Source: Candidatus Helarchaeota ASGARD archaeon Hel_GB_B
Lineage (GTDB): Archaea > Asgardarchaeota > Lokiarchaeia > Helarchaeales > HEL-GB-B
Assembly: GCA_005191425.1 (NCBI GenBank)
Contig: SUPR01000014.1
Span: 1 to 48,637, forward strand
DNA: 48,637 nucleotides
Direction of reading: 5' to 3'
Part shown: in pieces, positions 1-9,629 of the stretch
How the letters are laid out: the number at the start of each line of letters is the position of its first letter
Position numbering within the stretch: position 1 is the first letter of the stretch
Notes under the pieces: generated by a model
The model's database searches: none
Told to the model about the DNA's origin: nothing
The model's input: the letters and a program-made list of their open reading frames with translations, nothing else
Program-made: the position numbers and the translations under genes

Positions 1-124
1 GATGTTTTTTTCTTCACGAACCCCGCACAATATATCAAATTAATTGTTTCAAAATTTTTAATTGAAAAAAAGTTGATTTTTTCCATTAATATGAATTCTC
101 TCTCGTTTTTTTTTATTTTTTATT

Positions 125-766
125 TTAAGTCAAAATTTCATTACAATAGGGGCAAAAATTCCAGTTTAATTTTATTCTTTTACCACAATGAGGACAGAAA
201 AACAATTCTTTGCGGGATTTTCTCACCATTTTTGCGATCTCTTTCTGTTTGACTTTTTTTAAAGCATCTTTTGCCGCTTTCCTAATATCTATAATAATAT
301 TTCTATTTTTTGTTCCATAGGCATTTTTAGGAATTTGGAAAATAGAAAGTACCAATAAAATCGTTATTAACAGAAATAAAATTGAAAATGCAGTTATAAT
401 TATTCCGGATGAAATATTATCAAAGTCAAACATTTGCGTAAATATTGGATAAAAATATAAACTACCTAAAAAATCTCCTAATAATAGTATTACAAATAAT
501 ATTCCTAACAATAATTTTAAGAGTGGACTAAATACTATTTTATAATAAACCCATAAATCATTTCCTTTTTTAGTATAATATATTTTAATGATTTTTTTCC
601 ATTCTTTATTGAAAAATAAAAAGTTCAATTTTTCTTTTCTAAATTGGTAATTATATAAGTCCATTTTTTTGATATAATACTGTTTCCATAAGTCCAATTT
701 ATCTCCAACATCTTCTAATAGTATTTCTTTTTCTAAAACAACTGGACAATTAGAATAATTATACAT
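125..766 (-). CDS. Membrane protein with C-terminal zinc ribbon (paralogue 1 of 3)
   Basis: I do not recognise a named family. The 213-residue protein has a charged N-terminal half, a conserved D-L-W-V motif near residue 70, two hydrophobic segments (about 80-105 and 119-145), and a basic linker. It ends in a rubredoxin-like zinc ribbon with Cys at about 191, 194, 205 and 208. It is the last gene of a three-gene minus-strand run of paralogues and starts 15 bases after its neighbour stops. A GGGATG-type ribosome-binding site precedes the ATG. By topology the ribbon and the N-terminal region should lie on the same side of the membrane, probably the cytoplasm (inference). The zinc ribbon may mediate protein contacts. 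Function unknown. Confidence 0.75.
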   Translation of the reverse strand: MYNYSNCPVVLEKEILLEDVGDKLDLWKQYYIKKMDLYNYQFRKEKLNFLFFNKEWKKIIKIYYTKKGNDLWVYYKIVFSPLLKLLLGILFVILLLGDFLGSLYFYPIFTQMFDFDNISSGIIITAFSILFLLITILLVLSIFQIPKNAYGTKNRNIIIDIRKAAKDALKKVKQKEIAKMVRKSRKELFFCPHCGKRIKLNWNFCPYCNEILT

Positions 767-781
767 ATTTTTACATCCCTT

Positions 782-1441
782 TTAAAGCCTAAATCCACAA
801 TAAGCACAAATCTTCCAATTTGGACGAACTTCTCTATTACACGAAGGACATATTTTCTTTCCACTAAATACTTTTGTACCTTTTGTCAGAACATTATCTG
901 CCGAATAATGAATCGCATTTTGTATTGAATATCGAACAAGTGGATAATTCGGAAGACCATAGATATGTGAGGTTGAACCAAATGATATTAATAATAATAC
1001 AATCACGAAGACCGAAAAAATTGGTATTAAAAAAATCATAAAACTATCTAAGTAATTATCTTCTCCAAAATTATAACTATTAAAAAAATACAGAATAGTA
1101 TTTAAAAAAATAATACATGCAAGAGCTCCTATTGTTATAAATACCAATACTATAAAGGATGTGGATAGTCCAACTTTTGGATTAAACCAAATATCCTCAT
1201 CATCAATTTTATAATTTATTTTGATGTCCAAAAACTTTTGTTTTTTAAAAGTCCATCCATTTTCTAATTTGTTTATAAAAATGAAATTTCGCATTTCCAT
1301 TTCATTTAAGAAAACCTGTTCAAATAAATCCAATCTGGGTAACAAGCCTTCGATTTTAATATTTTTTTCAATAGTCTGAATACACATAGACCTTTTATTC
1401 TTTAAATCAGCATTCTCTGTTGTATAAAAATTTCTTACCAT
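782..1441 (-). CDS. Membrane protein with C-terminal zinc ribbon (paralogue 2 of 3)
   Basis: This 219-residue protein repeats the architecture of both neighbours: N-terminal soluble region, a D-I-W motif, two membrane segments (about 93-118 and 132-155), then a C-terminal ribbon of two Cys-x2-Cys pairs. Its ATG overlaps the last codons of the upstream paralogue by 7 bases, so the two are probably translationally coupled. Sequence identity to the neighbours is low outside the tryptophan motif and ribbon, which suggests an old tandem duplication. I cannot assign a function. Confidence 0.75.
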   Translation of the reverse strand: MVRNFYTTENADLKNKRSMCIQTIEKNIKIEGLLPRLDLFEQVFLNEMEMRNFIFINKLENGWTFKKQKFLDIKINYKIDDEDIWFNPKVGLSTSFIVLVFITIGALACIIFLNTILYFFNSYNFGEDNYLDSFMIFLIPIFSVFVIVLLLISFGSTSHIYGLPNYPLVRYSIQNAIHYSADNVLTKGTKVFSGKKICPSCNREVRPNWKICAYCGFRL

Positions 1442-2118
1442 CTCTGGTCCTCCACCCTCAAATTTTCTCTACAAATGGGACAGATTTTCCAATCCACGCT
1501 TATTTTTTCTCCACAATTGGGGCAGACCCCTGCCTTTATTTTTTCTATTTTGTATTCACTATATAAATACTTTCTTTTAATCTTATCTGCGCTTTGCTTA
1601 ATTGTTTTCTTAATTTCATGTAAATCTTTTTGCTCTTTGCTATAATTTGGTAATGGATTGACTTTATTGAAAAAATTTTGAAAAATAAAAGATACAATGG
1701 ACATGGCTATAAATATAATTATAAATGGAATAAATGGCTGGAATGAATTTATTAATATATCTAACCCACTTGTATGTAAAGAATCACCAAAAATCGTAAA
1801 TACACCAAAAAAAACAACACACAGAAATATTATAGTCCCAATTACCATTCCAGCCCCCAGGAGTGTATAATACGGGTGCGATTTAAATTTTAAATAGACC
1901 CAGATATCATTGTTATTAACTAAATAATTTAAACGAATTTTCTTAAACTTTCTATTTATGTTAACAATTTTATCATCCAAACTTCTTACTTTATATCCTC
2001 TAAATTGAATTTCACTCTTAAATTCATCCCACCACTCTTTATCATACGAGGCAATCTTTCGTACTGGAAATTCTTTTTCCATAAGTTCTAAATCTATATT
2101 ATATGAAATAATTATCAC
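1435..2118 (-). CDS. Membrane protein with C-terminal zinc ribbon (paralogue 3 of 3)
   Basis: First gene of the tandem trio. It has an N-terminal charged region with the D-I-W-V motif, two membrane helices in the middle, and a C-terminal ribbon (C-P-N-C and C-P-I-C). The longest frame begins at a GTG (2116-2118), but that GTG is part of the GAGGTG ribosome-binding site, so it is unlikely to be the real initiator. In-frame alternatives are an ATT six bases after GGTG (start near 2109) or the ATG of the M-E-K-E-F stretch. Coordinates given are the longest open frame. Function unknown; likely co-transcribed with the next two genes. Confidence 0.7.
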   Translation of the reverse strand: MIIISYNIDLELMEKEFPVRKIASYDKEWWDEFKSEIQFRGYKVRSLDDKIVNINRKFKKIRLNYLVNNNDIWVYLKFKSHPYYTLLGAGMVIGTIIFLCVVFFGVFTIFGDSLHTSGLDILINSFQPFIPFIIIFIAMSIVSFIFQNFFNKVNPLPNYSKEQKDLHEIKKTIKQSADKIKRKYLYSEYKIEKIKAGVCPNCGEKISVDWKICPICRENLRVEDQRW

Positions 2119-2815
2119 CTCGAAATCTAAAAATAAATCACAAGAATAATTTTTTAAATTGTTGAATTTTTATAACCATTTCTTATTTATATTAATTGTA
2201 ATTTCTTATTTAAATTATTTATCCAATGAGATCATATTGAAATCTGTTTATTAAAGGCTATTTAAAAATCTTGCATTTTTAATTATTGATAATGATTTTT
2301 ATTTTATTAAAATTTGAGATAATATTTCTTTTTAAAACAAATTATTTCATTTATCAATAATTCTAAAAAGAAATACTAATTGAAATAAAAATATGGCTCT
2401 TAGATACGGATGCGCTCATAAAATATAAAATGGCTGTTGGTAATGAGTTTTTTTATTATGATACCTTTTTTATTTAACAATATCATATATAAAATCAGTT
2501 TCATAATCAAAATCTAAATCAACTAACCGTAAGTTTCATAACTTGGATGAATATATAATAGTGGAGATGAAAATATATCTGATAGTCGTAAGAAATTCTA
2601 AAAATCTATTATAAAGTCTATTAAAAACTGGCGAGAAATTAAAGTCGGAAATTATATATGTAAAAAAATCCATTTAATGAAAGCAACTGGAAATAAAAAA
2701 ACTCCATTGTTGTTCAATTAAATAAAAATATTAAAAAATGAACAAGAGGGTGAAATTTATTAATTATTGATAATATAATTTTTTGTTGTATTCAGATATA
2801 AAATGAAGTTGGTTA
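2119..2815. other. Long AT-rich intergenic region
   Basis: About 700 bases with no intact gene. The first 250 bases are AT-rich, hold the promoter of the zinc-ribbon trio (reading left), and show nothing else. The rest contains broken coding stretches reading right, listed separately. Confidence 0.6.
2367..2721 (+). pseudogene. Decayed gene, possibly a PIN-domain protein
   Basis: Two open stretches on the plus strand are interrupted by stops and frame changes. The first (2367-2477) encodes I-W-L-L-D-T-D-A-L-I-K-Y, which resembles the N-terminal acidic motif of PIN-domain nucleases (a hydrophobic strand followed by D-T-D/N). The second (2602-2721) encodes a plausible C-terminal segment with W-R-E-I-K-V-G-N-Y-I-C and ends at TAA. 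A middle piece in another frame may bridge them. No start codon with a ribosome-binding site is visible. The total length of about 110 codons fits a small PIN protein, but the family call is a guess. Confidence 0.3.
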
Positions 2816-3316
2816 ATGAATTTTAAAATAGTGATAAGAATGCCCAGAAGACAAGTCGTTATTGGACGAAAAACTCATGCTAAGGGAGAAACTTTTGAAT
2901 TAGAGAAAAAGGACAGATATTTTTTAAATGTATCTTTAATGTCATTAAAAACAAGAAGAGATTATGATATTGGGAGAGGTGGTGAATTTTTCTTTAGAGT
3001 TCATAGAAAAGGTGAATTACGGGGAAGACGGTCTCCAGATCATGGCCAAATTGAACTTATGGAAAACCAGGTATTTGAAGCCCGTCAAGACTTCACGCTT
3101 TGGACTGAATTTATTCGGTTGAAGCAAGGAGACCCAAAAGAAGTTAATTTACATATCAAGTTATTTGAGCATGATTTAATAAAAAATGAAAAAATAATTG
3201 ATGAACATATTGCAATTAAATTAGGGATGGCACAAGCAAAATATTTAGTTATTGAAGATAAAAAAGGGAATACTAAAGCAAAATTAAAGATAACTTCTGC
3301 AAGAACTAGATTTTAA
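2816..3316 (+). CDS. Hypothetical beta-rich protein
   Basis: I do not recognise this 166-residue protein. It has no membrane segment, signal peptide or cysteine motif. It is strongly basic at the N-terminus (R-M-P-R-R-Q, then many K/R) and shows alternating hydrophobic/charged residues typical of a beta-sandwich. A C2-like fold is one possibility but no calcium-binding aspartate loops are evident. The chosen ATG has only weak GGT-type upstream complementarity; an internal ATG at residue 9 is an alternative. It converges on the CoA-transferase genes with only 25 bases between the stops. Confidence 0.65.
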   Translation: MNFKIVIRMPRRQVVIGRKTHAKGETFELEKKDRYFLNVSLMSLKTRRDYDIGRGGEFFFRVHRKGELRGRRSPDHGQIELMENQVFEARQDFTLWTEFIRLKQGDPKEVNLHIKLFEHDLIKNEKIIDEHIAIKLGMAQAKYLVIEDKKGNTKAKLKITSARTRF

Positions 3317-3341
3317 ATTTCAATATTTTTTATTTTATTGC

Positions 3342-4160
3342 TTAAAGTTTGTCTAAATATTTTATCCATTCGGGTTTTAAGATATACAATTGTGAAATCG
3401 ATTCTCTAATTACTTCTCGACATACTTTTATCTCTTCGACAGTCGGAGGGTCGACCAATTTTACGTCATCGGGGACCTTTAATTTCCATCCTGTATTTTT
3501 CAAGACATCTTCGATTTTAACATTATAATATATAGAATCAAGGAAAGCTTCTTTATCTTCTTTATCAAACTTTAGAATACAAAGTGGAGTAATAATAGCT
3601 TCAGGTTTGGCATTGATGGGATAACCCAGTTCATATTTTGTATTTCCTCCATTTAGAAATCCTAGATCTGTGATAAAGGAAACTTTTGGGACTAATCTTC
3701 TTGGATTATGTTCATCCAAAAGCCAATATAACTTTTTTGATAGGGCAGCAACTTCCGTTGCACCACCTCCTCCAGGAAGACGATATTTTGGTCTTTCATA
3801 ATTACCTATTGAAGTAGTATTACAATTTCCATATTTATCAACTATGGACGCCGATAAAAATGCAATATCAACTTCACCTCTTTGTAAAAACCCCAATGAA
3901 TCAATTGAATCTCCAATATAAATTGAATCTTGGACAATAATTGGGTCTATTATTGAGAATGGTAATTTCTCAGGCATTGACTTATGAACTGTTCCTGTTT
4001 CCAAAATTATATTAATATTTGGTGCATGTAATCTGTTTGCTATTTGTAATACAAGAAATGGCCATTGAATACCACCGAAAATTACATCATTATTTTTTAT
4101 TTGTCTGGCTGATACTATTAGCATCATTTCAAACCCAGTAAATTCTTTACATCTCTTCAT
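3342..4160 (-). CDS. CoA-transferase subunit B (glutaconate CoA-transferase type)
   Basis: Beta subunit of a class I CoA-transferase, which moves CoA between carboxylic acids through a glutamyl-CoA thioester. The 272-residue length, the L-E-T-G-T motif with Glu54 (position of the catalytic Glu in GctB-type subunits) and the G-G-G-G-A loop near residue 130 support the call. It lies 18 bases after the A subunit on the same strand, preceded by a GAGG ribosome-binding site, so the two form an operon. Substrate cannot be fixed from sequence; related pairs act on glutaconate, 3-oxoacids or steroid side-chain acids (IpdAB type). Confidence 0.88.
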   Translation of the reverse strand: MKRCKEFTGFEMMLIVSARQIKNNDVIFGGIQWPFLVLQIANRLHAPNINIILETGTVHKSMPEKLPFSIIDPIIVQDSIYIGDSIDSLGFLQRGEVDIAFLSASIVDKYGNCNTTSIGNYERPKYRLPGGGGATEVAALSKKLYWLLDEHNPRRLVPKVSFITDLGFLNGGNTKYELGYPINAKPEAIITPLCILKFDKEDKEAFLDSIYYNVKIEDVLKNTGWKLKVPDDVKLVDPPTVEEIKVCREVIRESISQLYILKPEWIKYLDKL

Positions 4161-4178
4161 TTTTAATCCTCTATATTT

Positions 4179-5111
4179 TTAAGTTCCAAAATTAATTCCA
4201 TGACTAAATTTCGGAGTAGCTTTCAATTCTTTTATTCGATTTTTTCCCAGAATTTTTAAATATTCCTGCCGATCTTCCACACCTAAAACCCATTTCTCAA
4301 GCCATTTCTCCCACATTTCAATAGTTTTAGTTTCTTTTGCATATTCAAAAATATATTTAATGTCCGTATTATAGAAGCCCTGGACATTACCTGGATGTCC
4401 GCCCCATGGCTCTTCAACAACTCCAGAAACGCGGAATCCCGGCACGATGGTTAAATTAGGGATCTCCTTGATTATTTCTGTATCTACTATTTCCTCACTA
4501 ATTACTATGATTTTTTTACATGCATTTATTCCTAACTTTATATCACCTATAAGGCCCCAAATCTGGGCATTTCCATCCCTATCAACTCTCTGACAATGTA
4601 TAAATCCAACGTCTGCTTTAATTGGTGGGACTACACAAATACTATCATCTGAAAATGGTGACTTAACTACACCGAACTTGTTTTTTATTGATTCTGGCTT
4701 ATCATAAATATCTGTTCCAACTAACGATCTTATTGGCATGAATGGGATATTTAAATAACCTGCTAAATATGACATATTTAGCCCAAATAAAGAATATTCG
4801 TGATAGATAACCTTTTGAGGTATATTTTTTTCAAATGCTCTCTTAAAATTCCATAATGGTTGGGGACCAATTCCATCCCAGACATGTGATGTTATAATAT
4901 AATTTGTACTACCAGTCCCTATTAATTGGTCAAATATTAAACCTCCTGCACACCTTGTAATTTTCAAATTTTTCTTCCCCTGTCTGATTATTTCATGCAC
5001 CACTGAATAAACACTACAATTCCCAAATCCCCCGAAAAATACCAAATCTCCATCGTTTACATATTTCTTTACTGCCTCCTTAACTGTCATTAATTTATTA
5101 TCCGAAATCAT
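4179..5111 (-). CDS. CoA-transferase subunit A (glutaconate CoA-transferase type)
   Basis: Alpha subunit partner of the downstream gene. The family's N-terminal glycine-rich CoA-binding motif is visible near residue 27 (F-F-G-G-F-G-N), followed by an L-K-I-T-R-C-A-G-G strand-loop and the C-terminal helical region. Length 310 residues matches GctA/IpdA-like subunits. An ideal GAGG precedes the ATG by about 8 bases. As first gene of the pair it carries the promoter in the AT-rich gap upstream. Expected to act in the cytoplasm as a heteromultimer activating or exchanging organic acids. Confidence 0.87.
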   Translation of the reverse strand: MISDNKLMTVKEAVKKYVNDGDLVFFGGFGNCSVYSVVHEIIRQGKKNLKITRCAGGLIFDQLIGTGSTNYIITSHVWDGIGPQPLWNFKRAFEKNIPQKVIYHEYSLFGLNMSYLAGYLNIPFMPIRSLVGTDIYDKPESIKNKFGVVKSPFSDDSICVVPPIKADVGFIHCQRVDRDGNAQIWGLIGDIKLGINACKKIIVISEEIVDTEIIKEIPNLTIVPGFRVSGVVEEPWGGHPGNVQGFYNTDIKYIFEYAKETKTIEMWEKWLEKWVLGVEDRQEYLKILGKNRIKELKATPKFSHGINFGT

Positions 5112-5445
5112 TTTAAATTCCTCTGACCATTATTACCAAATCCTGATTTTTTAAATTAAAATTATCACTCGATATTAAGAATGTAAATAATTATTTATGA
5201 ATTTCAAATAAATTAAATATCTTTAACATAACATCTTTATTTTAAAACTAAATTTTAAAGCAGATAAACCTAATTTCTTAAAATTTATCATTAATAAAAT
5301 TCTCCTTAACAGATAAATTATTGATTTTTTCTAAAATATTAATTTATTGATTGATTTAAATAAATAGAATAATTCACAATTAATTTTGTCTTTGTTAAAT
5401 ATAATTAGATAAACTTTTTAACTCAAGAGAAAAATTATACTATAT
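5112..5445. other. AT-rich divergent intergenic region
   Basis: About 330 bases between divergent genes. It holds the promoters of the CoA-transferase pair and of the Cys-rich small protein. I see no RNA gene, repeat or ORF worth reporting. Confidence 0.6.
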
Positions 5446-5655
5446 ATGTTAGATAGGTGCAATTATAACTGCGACAATTGTGAAAAAAGTCCATTTCGAA
5501 GGTCTGCATTTAGTATGGTAGAGGTCTTATACAGAAATGACCCATATATAATAAAAGCCACTAATTATTTAAACAAAAAATTTGGTATTAATAAACCTCC
5601 AAGATATTGGGCATGTCAAATGCAAAAAGGAAAAATTCCAAGATCTCCTTGGTAA
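5446..5655 (+). CDS. Small Cys-rich protein
   Basis: A 69-residue protein with Cys at 5, 9 and 12 near the N-terminus and one more (about 57) near the C-terminus. The four could bind one metal ion or a small Fe-S cluster. The C-terminal half is basic and proline-containing. There is no clear ribosome-binding site, so the message may be leaderless. It stands alone between the CoA-transferase operon and a convergent helical-repeat gene. I do not recognise the family. Confidence 0.55.
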   Translation: MLDRCNYNCDNCEKSPFRRSAFSMVEVLYRNDPYIIKATNYLNKKFGINKPPRYWACQMQKGKIPRSPW

Positions 5656-5829
5656 AATTATAGTCCTTATTGTTCTATTTTTCATGGTACTATTAATAAT
5701 TTTTATGTTTCTTTTTTATTAAAGACAATGAATCTTTAATTTAAGATTAATATTTTCTTGATTTTTTTTGAGTATAATTAAAAAAATAAAAAGAAAAATA
5801 CTAAAAGATTTTAAATAAAAATTTTCAAA

Positions 5830-6306
5830 TTATTTATAATGTTCTTTTATATATTTTTGGATAAATTCTTCTGATTTTTCTATTAATTTTAAGACATCAG
5901 CTGTTTCCTTTTTAATCAAATCATTAATACTTTCTTTTACTTTATGTTTTTTACTTTCTTTCCATGCCCGCTTATAAAATTCGAGTGCTTCATCTCTGCC
6001 ATTTTTGTATTCTGCAAACATTCGTGCCATTTCTATATCTGCCATTACAACTCCTTCAAAATCCTTATTTTTATTTTTTAAATCGTGTTTTCGTTCAATA
6101 TAAATTAGAGCTTGACGAGGCTTTTTTAATATCTTATGATAACATTCAGCAATTTTATCAAGAGTTTTATAGGCATCGTCCCATGCAGTCAACGACTCAA
6201 AACGTTTCCATGCCTTTATAAAGAAATTAACTGCTTTTTTAGGATTTGGTTTATCTGCTTCTAAAAATGATAGCCCTTTCTCATAAAATGATTTTGCTTT
6301 TTCCAA
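5830..6306 (-). CDS. TPR/SNAP-like helical repeat protein
   Basis: A 158-residue all-helical protein with at least two TPR-like units: A-x3-F-x-K-A-W near residue 25, and A-L-E-F-Y-K-R-A-W near residue 105. Similar solenoids occur elsewhere in this window. The start is TTG, set by a GGTG ribosome-binding site seven bases upstream. No membrane segment. Likely a cytoplasmic protein-protein interaction module; the partner is unknown. Confidence 0.7.
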   Translation of the reverse strand: MEKAKSFYEKGLSFLEADKPNPKKAVNFFIKAWKRFESLTAWDDAYKTLDKIAECYHKILKKPRQALIYIERKHDLKNKNKDFEGVVMADIEMARMFAEYKNGRDEALEFYKRAWKESKKHKVKESINDLIKKETADVLKLIEKSEEFIQKYIKEHYK

Positions 6307-6722
6307 ATAATTTCACCTTTTAATACAAATTTTGTTTTTTAATGATAAATTCTTTAAAATAATATAAATTTATAAAGTATTATAATGATCTTGCTAATTT
6401 TTTTTATATTCTTTTATAAATTATAATCTAAATAAATACTTTTCAATAATATTCAGAGGAGCTTAAACGAAAATAAAGTATTAATTTATTAATAATTGTT
6501 CATCTACTTTAGAATTTTAAAGTATTAATACTCTTAATAAAATAATTGAATGATTTTATAAAAATGTAAGTAAAAAATTCAAATTTATCCTTATTTTATT
6601 AACACGAAAAACCTAAAATAACTGCAGGCCGTCAATCTTCGATAAAAAAGAATTTATAAAATTAAAATCGGTAAGAATATCAATTAAATTACTTATTATT
6701 AATTAATTATGTTGGTGATAAA
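6307..6722. other. AT-rich intergenic region
   Basis: About 415 bases between divergent genes. A GAGGAG sequence near 6458 is not followed by an open frame. Apart from promoter-like A/T tracts before the gene at 6723, I see nothing. Confidence 0.55.
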
Positions 6723-7847
6723 ATGAACATTTCAAAAGATAATTTAAAAAAATTGGATAAATTCAAAGGGTATCTAAATAATGATCAGGTAACTGAATTA
6801 TTTAAAATATTTGATATTAAGTTTGCAGCTGGACATTGGTGTGCTGGAGATTTTATGGATCGATTTATGACCGTTGGCTATAATGACCCAGATAAATTGA
6901 GTTCTGATATAATTAGCCAAATAAAACGGGTAGCAGATGCAAAAATTGTAGGAATTGAATTTCATAATAATATTTTTTTGAATGGAAAAGGCGCTATTGA
7001 CTATGATGTTATTAATACCGTTAAAGAAACCTTAAAAAAATATAATATGGTCGCTACTAATATGAACACAAATTTATGGGGGGCTCCTAAATGGAAATTA
7101 GGTGGAGTAGCAAATCCTGATAAGAGAATAAGAGAAGAAGCTTTACAAGTATTAATTCAAGCAATTGATATTGCGAAAGAAGTAGGGTGTAAGTCTGTCG
7201 CTTATTGGCCGGGTTCTGATGGCTGGGATTATAATTTTCAAATCAATTACGGAGTTATTTTAAAATATTATATTGATGGTTGTATTGAGGTAAATAAGGA
7301 AGCCAAGAAAAAGGGCCTAAAATTTGCAGTTGAAGCCAAACTTCATGAGCCTCGTGAAGGAAATATTGTCATTGGAACGACTGAAAAAGCAGGATTAGTC
7401 TGTAAACAAGTTAATGAAGCGTGTGGAGGAAATAATATGGGTGTTGCTATTGATTATGGTCATGTACAGATGTATGCAGGTGAGCCAGCAGACAATCTAT
7501 ATACAATGAAACAATTTGGAGTTCCAATTCATAATTTTCATGTAAATAATGCAAAACTACATTCAAATGATGAGGACCGGATAACTGGTACTGGTGACAT
7601 TTGGAGGTTTATTGATTTTTGTTATGCTGCTATTGATACTGGATATGAAGGATGGTTTGGAGAAGACCAATTTGAATATAGAACTGACCCTGTCCAAGCA
7701 ATGACATTATCTCGTGAACTATTTGGCAATTGTATGAAAAAAGCACTCATAATATATTCTAAAAAAGATGAACTTGAAGAAGCACAATCAACTGGAAATG
7801 CAATTAATACTATTAATATAGTTAAACGAATAATTTTCAATGAATAA
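6723..7847 (+). CDS. Xylose isomerase-like TIM-barrel protein
   Basis: A 374-residue member of the xylose isomerase-like TIM-barrel superfamily (sugar isomerases/epimerases using divalent metals). Visible family features are E-A-K-x2-E-P-R at 204-211 (compare E-P-K-P-N-E-P-R in XylA), D-Y-G-H with His247, F-H-V-N-N near 272-276, D283/D285 and E314-D315. Compared with XylA, the Glu before the H-E/H-V motif is Asp244 and one metal-binding Asp position reads Asn275, so metal geometry or substrate may differ. A GGTG ribosome-binding site sits five bases before the ATG. It is transcribed alone. The GH51 arabinosidase at the window's end gives a pentose context, but no xylulose kinase is present. 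Confidence 0.8.
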   Translation: MNISKDNLKKLDKFKGYLNNDQVTELFKIFDIKFAAGHWCAGDFMDRFMTVGYNDPDKLSSDIISQIKRVADAKIVGIEFHNNIFLNGKGAIDYDVINTVKETLKKYNMVATNMNTNLWGAPKWKLGGVANPDKRIREEALQVLIQAIDIAKEVGCKSVAYWPGSDGWDYNFQINYGVILKYYIDGCIEVNKEAKKKGLKFAVEAKLHEPREGNIVIGTTEKAGLVCKQVNEACGGNNMGVAIDYGHVQMYAGEPADNLYTMKQFGVPIHNFHVNNAKLHSNDEDRITGTGDIWRFIDFCYAAIDTGYEGWFGEDQFEYRTDPVQAMTLSRELFGNCMKKALIIYSKKDELEEAQSTGNAINTINIVKRIIFNE

Positions 7848-8290
7848 ATCAAATTCTACTTTTATTTTTTCTTTATTTATGTGAAATGGACAAAATTTAT
7901 AATTAATATATCTGTATATTTACTTACGGAGATTCGGAATAATCCTTGATCAATATTCTATCATATTTATATATTATAATCATGGAATTGGCTAGAAATT
8001 TAATATATTAACGGAATTTAACTATAAACAATTTAAACACTTGAAGCTTAAAATATTATAGTTAAAAATTATTCTAAAACATTGTTTAATGAAGTCAATC
8101 ATTTTAATAAAAGAAATTTTTAACAATAATTAATATATTAATTTACCAAATCCTAACTTATTTATTATCATAAATTAAAGAATAACCCAAATAATCTTTT
8201 TTAAATAAAATTTTTATAAAAATCTTAAATCGTAAATATAAAGATTTTTTGAAAAAAAGTGATTATTGTTTAAAATAGAGGTATTTGTAA
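7848..8290. other. AT-rich intergenic region upstream of glyA
   Basis: About 440 bases. The last 60 contain a TATA-like element and a GAGGT ribosome-binding site for glyA. I looked for a riboswitch-like structured leader and found none; the rest is AT-rich and featureless. Confidence 0.55.
8234..8243 (+). promoter_or_regulatory. Putative TATA box for glyA
   Basis: AAATATAAAG lies about 50 bases before the TTG start of glyA. An archaeal start site about 25 bases downstream would leave a leader of about 25 bases that still contains the GAGGT ribosome-binding site at 8278-8282. Inferred from sequence only. Confidence 0.4.
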
Positions 8291-9535
8291 TTGTTAAAAT
8301 ACATTAATGAAATTGATCCTGAAGTTGCAAAAGCATTAAAAAATGAATTAAAGAGACAAGAAGAAGTCTTAGAATTAATTGCAAGCGAAAATTATGCCCC
8401 AATGGCGATATTAGAAGCCCAAGGTTGTGTAATGACTAATAAATATGCAGAAGGTTATCCCGGCCATAGATATTATGGGGGTTGTAAATATTACGATATA
8501 GTTGAAGATTTAGCACGTGAAAGGGCAAAACAGCTATTTGGAGCAGAGCATGTAAATGTGCAGCCGCATTCTGGGACACAAGCTAATATGGCCGTCTATT
8601 TTGCCGTCATAAAACCTGGAGATACTTTAATGGGAATGAAATTAGACCATGGCGGGCATTTAAGTCACGGATCACCAGTAAATTTCACTGGAAAATTATA
8701 TAATACTGTTTCTTATGGCGTAGATGAAGAAACTGAAATGATTAATTATGAAAATATTATGGAACTTGCAATTAAATATAAACCCAAGATTATAATTGCT
8801 GGTGCTAGTGCATATCCGCGAACAATCGATTTTAAGAAATTTAAAGAGGTAGCTGATGAGGTAGGAGCTTATCTTCTTAGTGATATTGCTCATATTGCTG
8901 GTTTAGTTGCTGCTAAAATCCACCCAAACCCTATAAAATATTCACAATTTGTCACAGGCACTACCCAAAAGACTTTAAGAGGACCCCGAGGTGGATATAT
9001 TTTTTGTTTTAAAGAATTTGCTAAAAAAATTGATAGTTCAGTATTTCCGGGTGTTCAAGGTGGGCCACTTATGCATGAAATTGCAGCAAAGGCTGTTTGT
9101 TTTAAATATGCAATGACCAAAGAATGGAAAGAATACCAAAAACAAATAGTGAAAAATGCCAAGGCTATGGCAAATGCTCTTTTAGATAATGGATTTAAAT
9201 TAGTTTCAGGTGGCACAGATAACCATTTAATGCTCGTCAATCTGTCAGATAAAGATTATACAGGGAAAGATGCTGAAGAAGCTTTAGAAAAAGCCAATAT
9301 AACTTTAAATAAAAATACTATTCCGTTTGAGAAAAGAAGTCCTTTTATTACTAGTGGTATTAGAATTGGTACACCTTGTATTACCAGCCGCGGAATGAAA
9401 GAAAATGAGATGAATATTATTGCAAATCTAATTACAAGAGTTCTTAATAATATTAATGACAAGAGTGTGATTGAAGAGGTAAAAAAAGAAGTCTTAAAAT
9501 TATGTAAAGATTTTCCTATTTATCCAGATCTTTAA
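8291..9535 (+). CDS. glyA: Serine hydroxymethyltransferase
   Basis: PLP enzyme interconverting serine and glycine while charging a folate with a methylene group. The 414 residues show the full family signature: A-S-E-N-Y near 31-35, Y-A-E-G-Y-P-G-x-R-Y-Y-G-G at 52-64, H-S-G-T-Q-A-N, and S-D-I-A-H-I-A-G-L around 197-205. The PLP-binding lysine is K227 in [12 protein letters not shown]. The start is TTG with GAGGT eight bases upstream. It is followed at about 95 bases by folD, the next enzyme in folate C1 metabolism, on the same strand. Together they suggest use of tetrahydrofolate or a close analogue. Confidence 0.96.
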   Translation: MLKYINEIDPEVAKALKNELKRQEEVLELIASENYAPMAILEAQGCVMTNKYAEGYPGHRYYGGCKYYDIVEDLARERAKQLFGAEHVNVQPHSGTQANMAVYFAVIKPGDTLMGMKLDHGGHLSHGSPVNFTGKLYNTVSYGVDEETEMINYENIMELAIKYKPKIIIAGASAYPRTIDFKKFKEVADEVGAYLLSDIAHIAGLVAAKIHPNPIKYSQFVTGTTQKTLRGPRGGYIFCFKEFAKKIDSSVFPGVQGGPLMHEIAAKAVCFKYAMTKEWKEYQKQIVKNAKAMANALLDNGFKLVSGGTDNHLMLVNLSDKDYTGKDAEEALEKANITLNKNTIPFEKRSPFITSGIRIGTPCITSRGMKENEMNIIANLITRVLNNINDKSVIEEVKKEVLKLCKDFPIYPDL

Positions 9536-9629
9536 CAATATTTTTATTTATAACTATCTTTATTTTTCTTTAATATTAATTCTTAAATAAAATTTCCAAT
9601 TTTATTTGATATAAGTAGGTGATATTACG

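Noticed and set aside
1-40. AACCCCGCA shared by the window's left end and position about 16459
   Set aside because: Nine bases only; no further matching context, likely chance.
5964-6221. Plus-strand open frame opposite the TPR-like gene
   Set aside because: It lies wholly antisense to a better-supported gene, has no ribosome-binding site and no protein-like pattern.
8100-8290. Glycine or folate riboswitch upstream of glyA
   Set aside because: No GC-rich paired elements or conserved core; the leader appears to be only about 25 bases.
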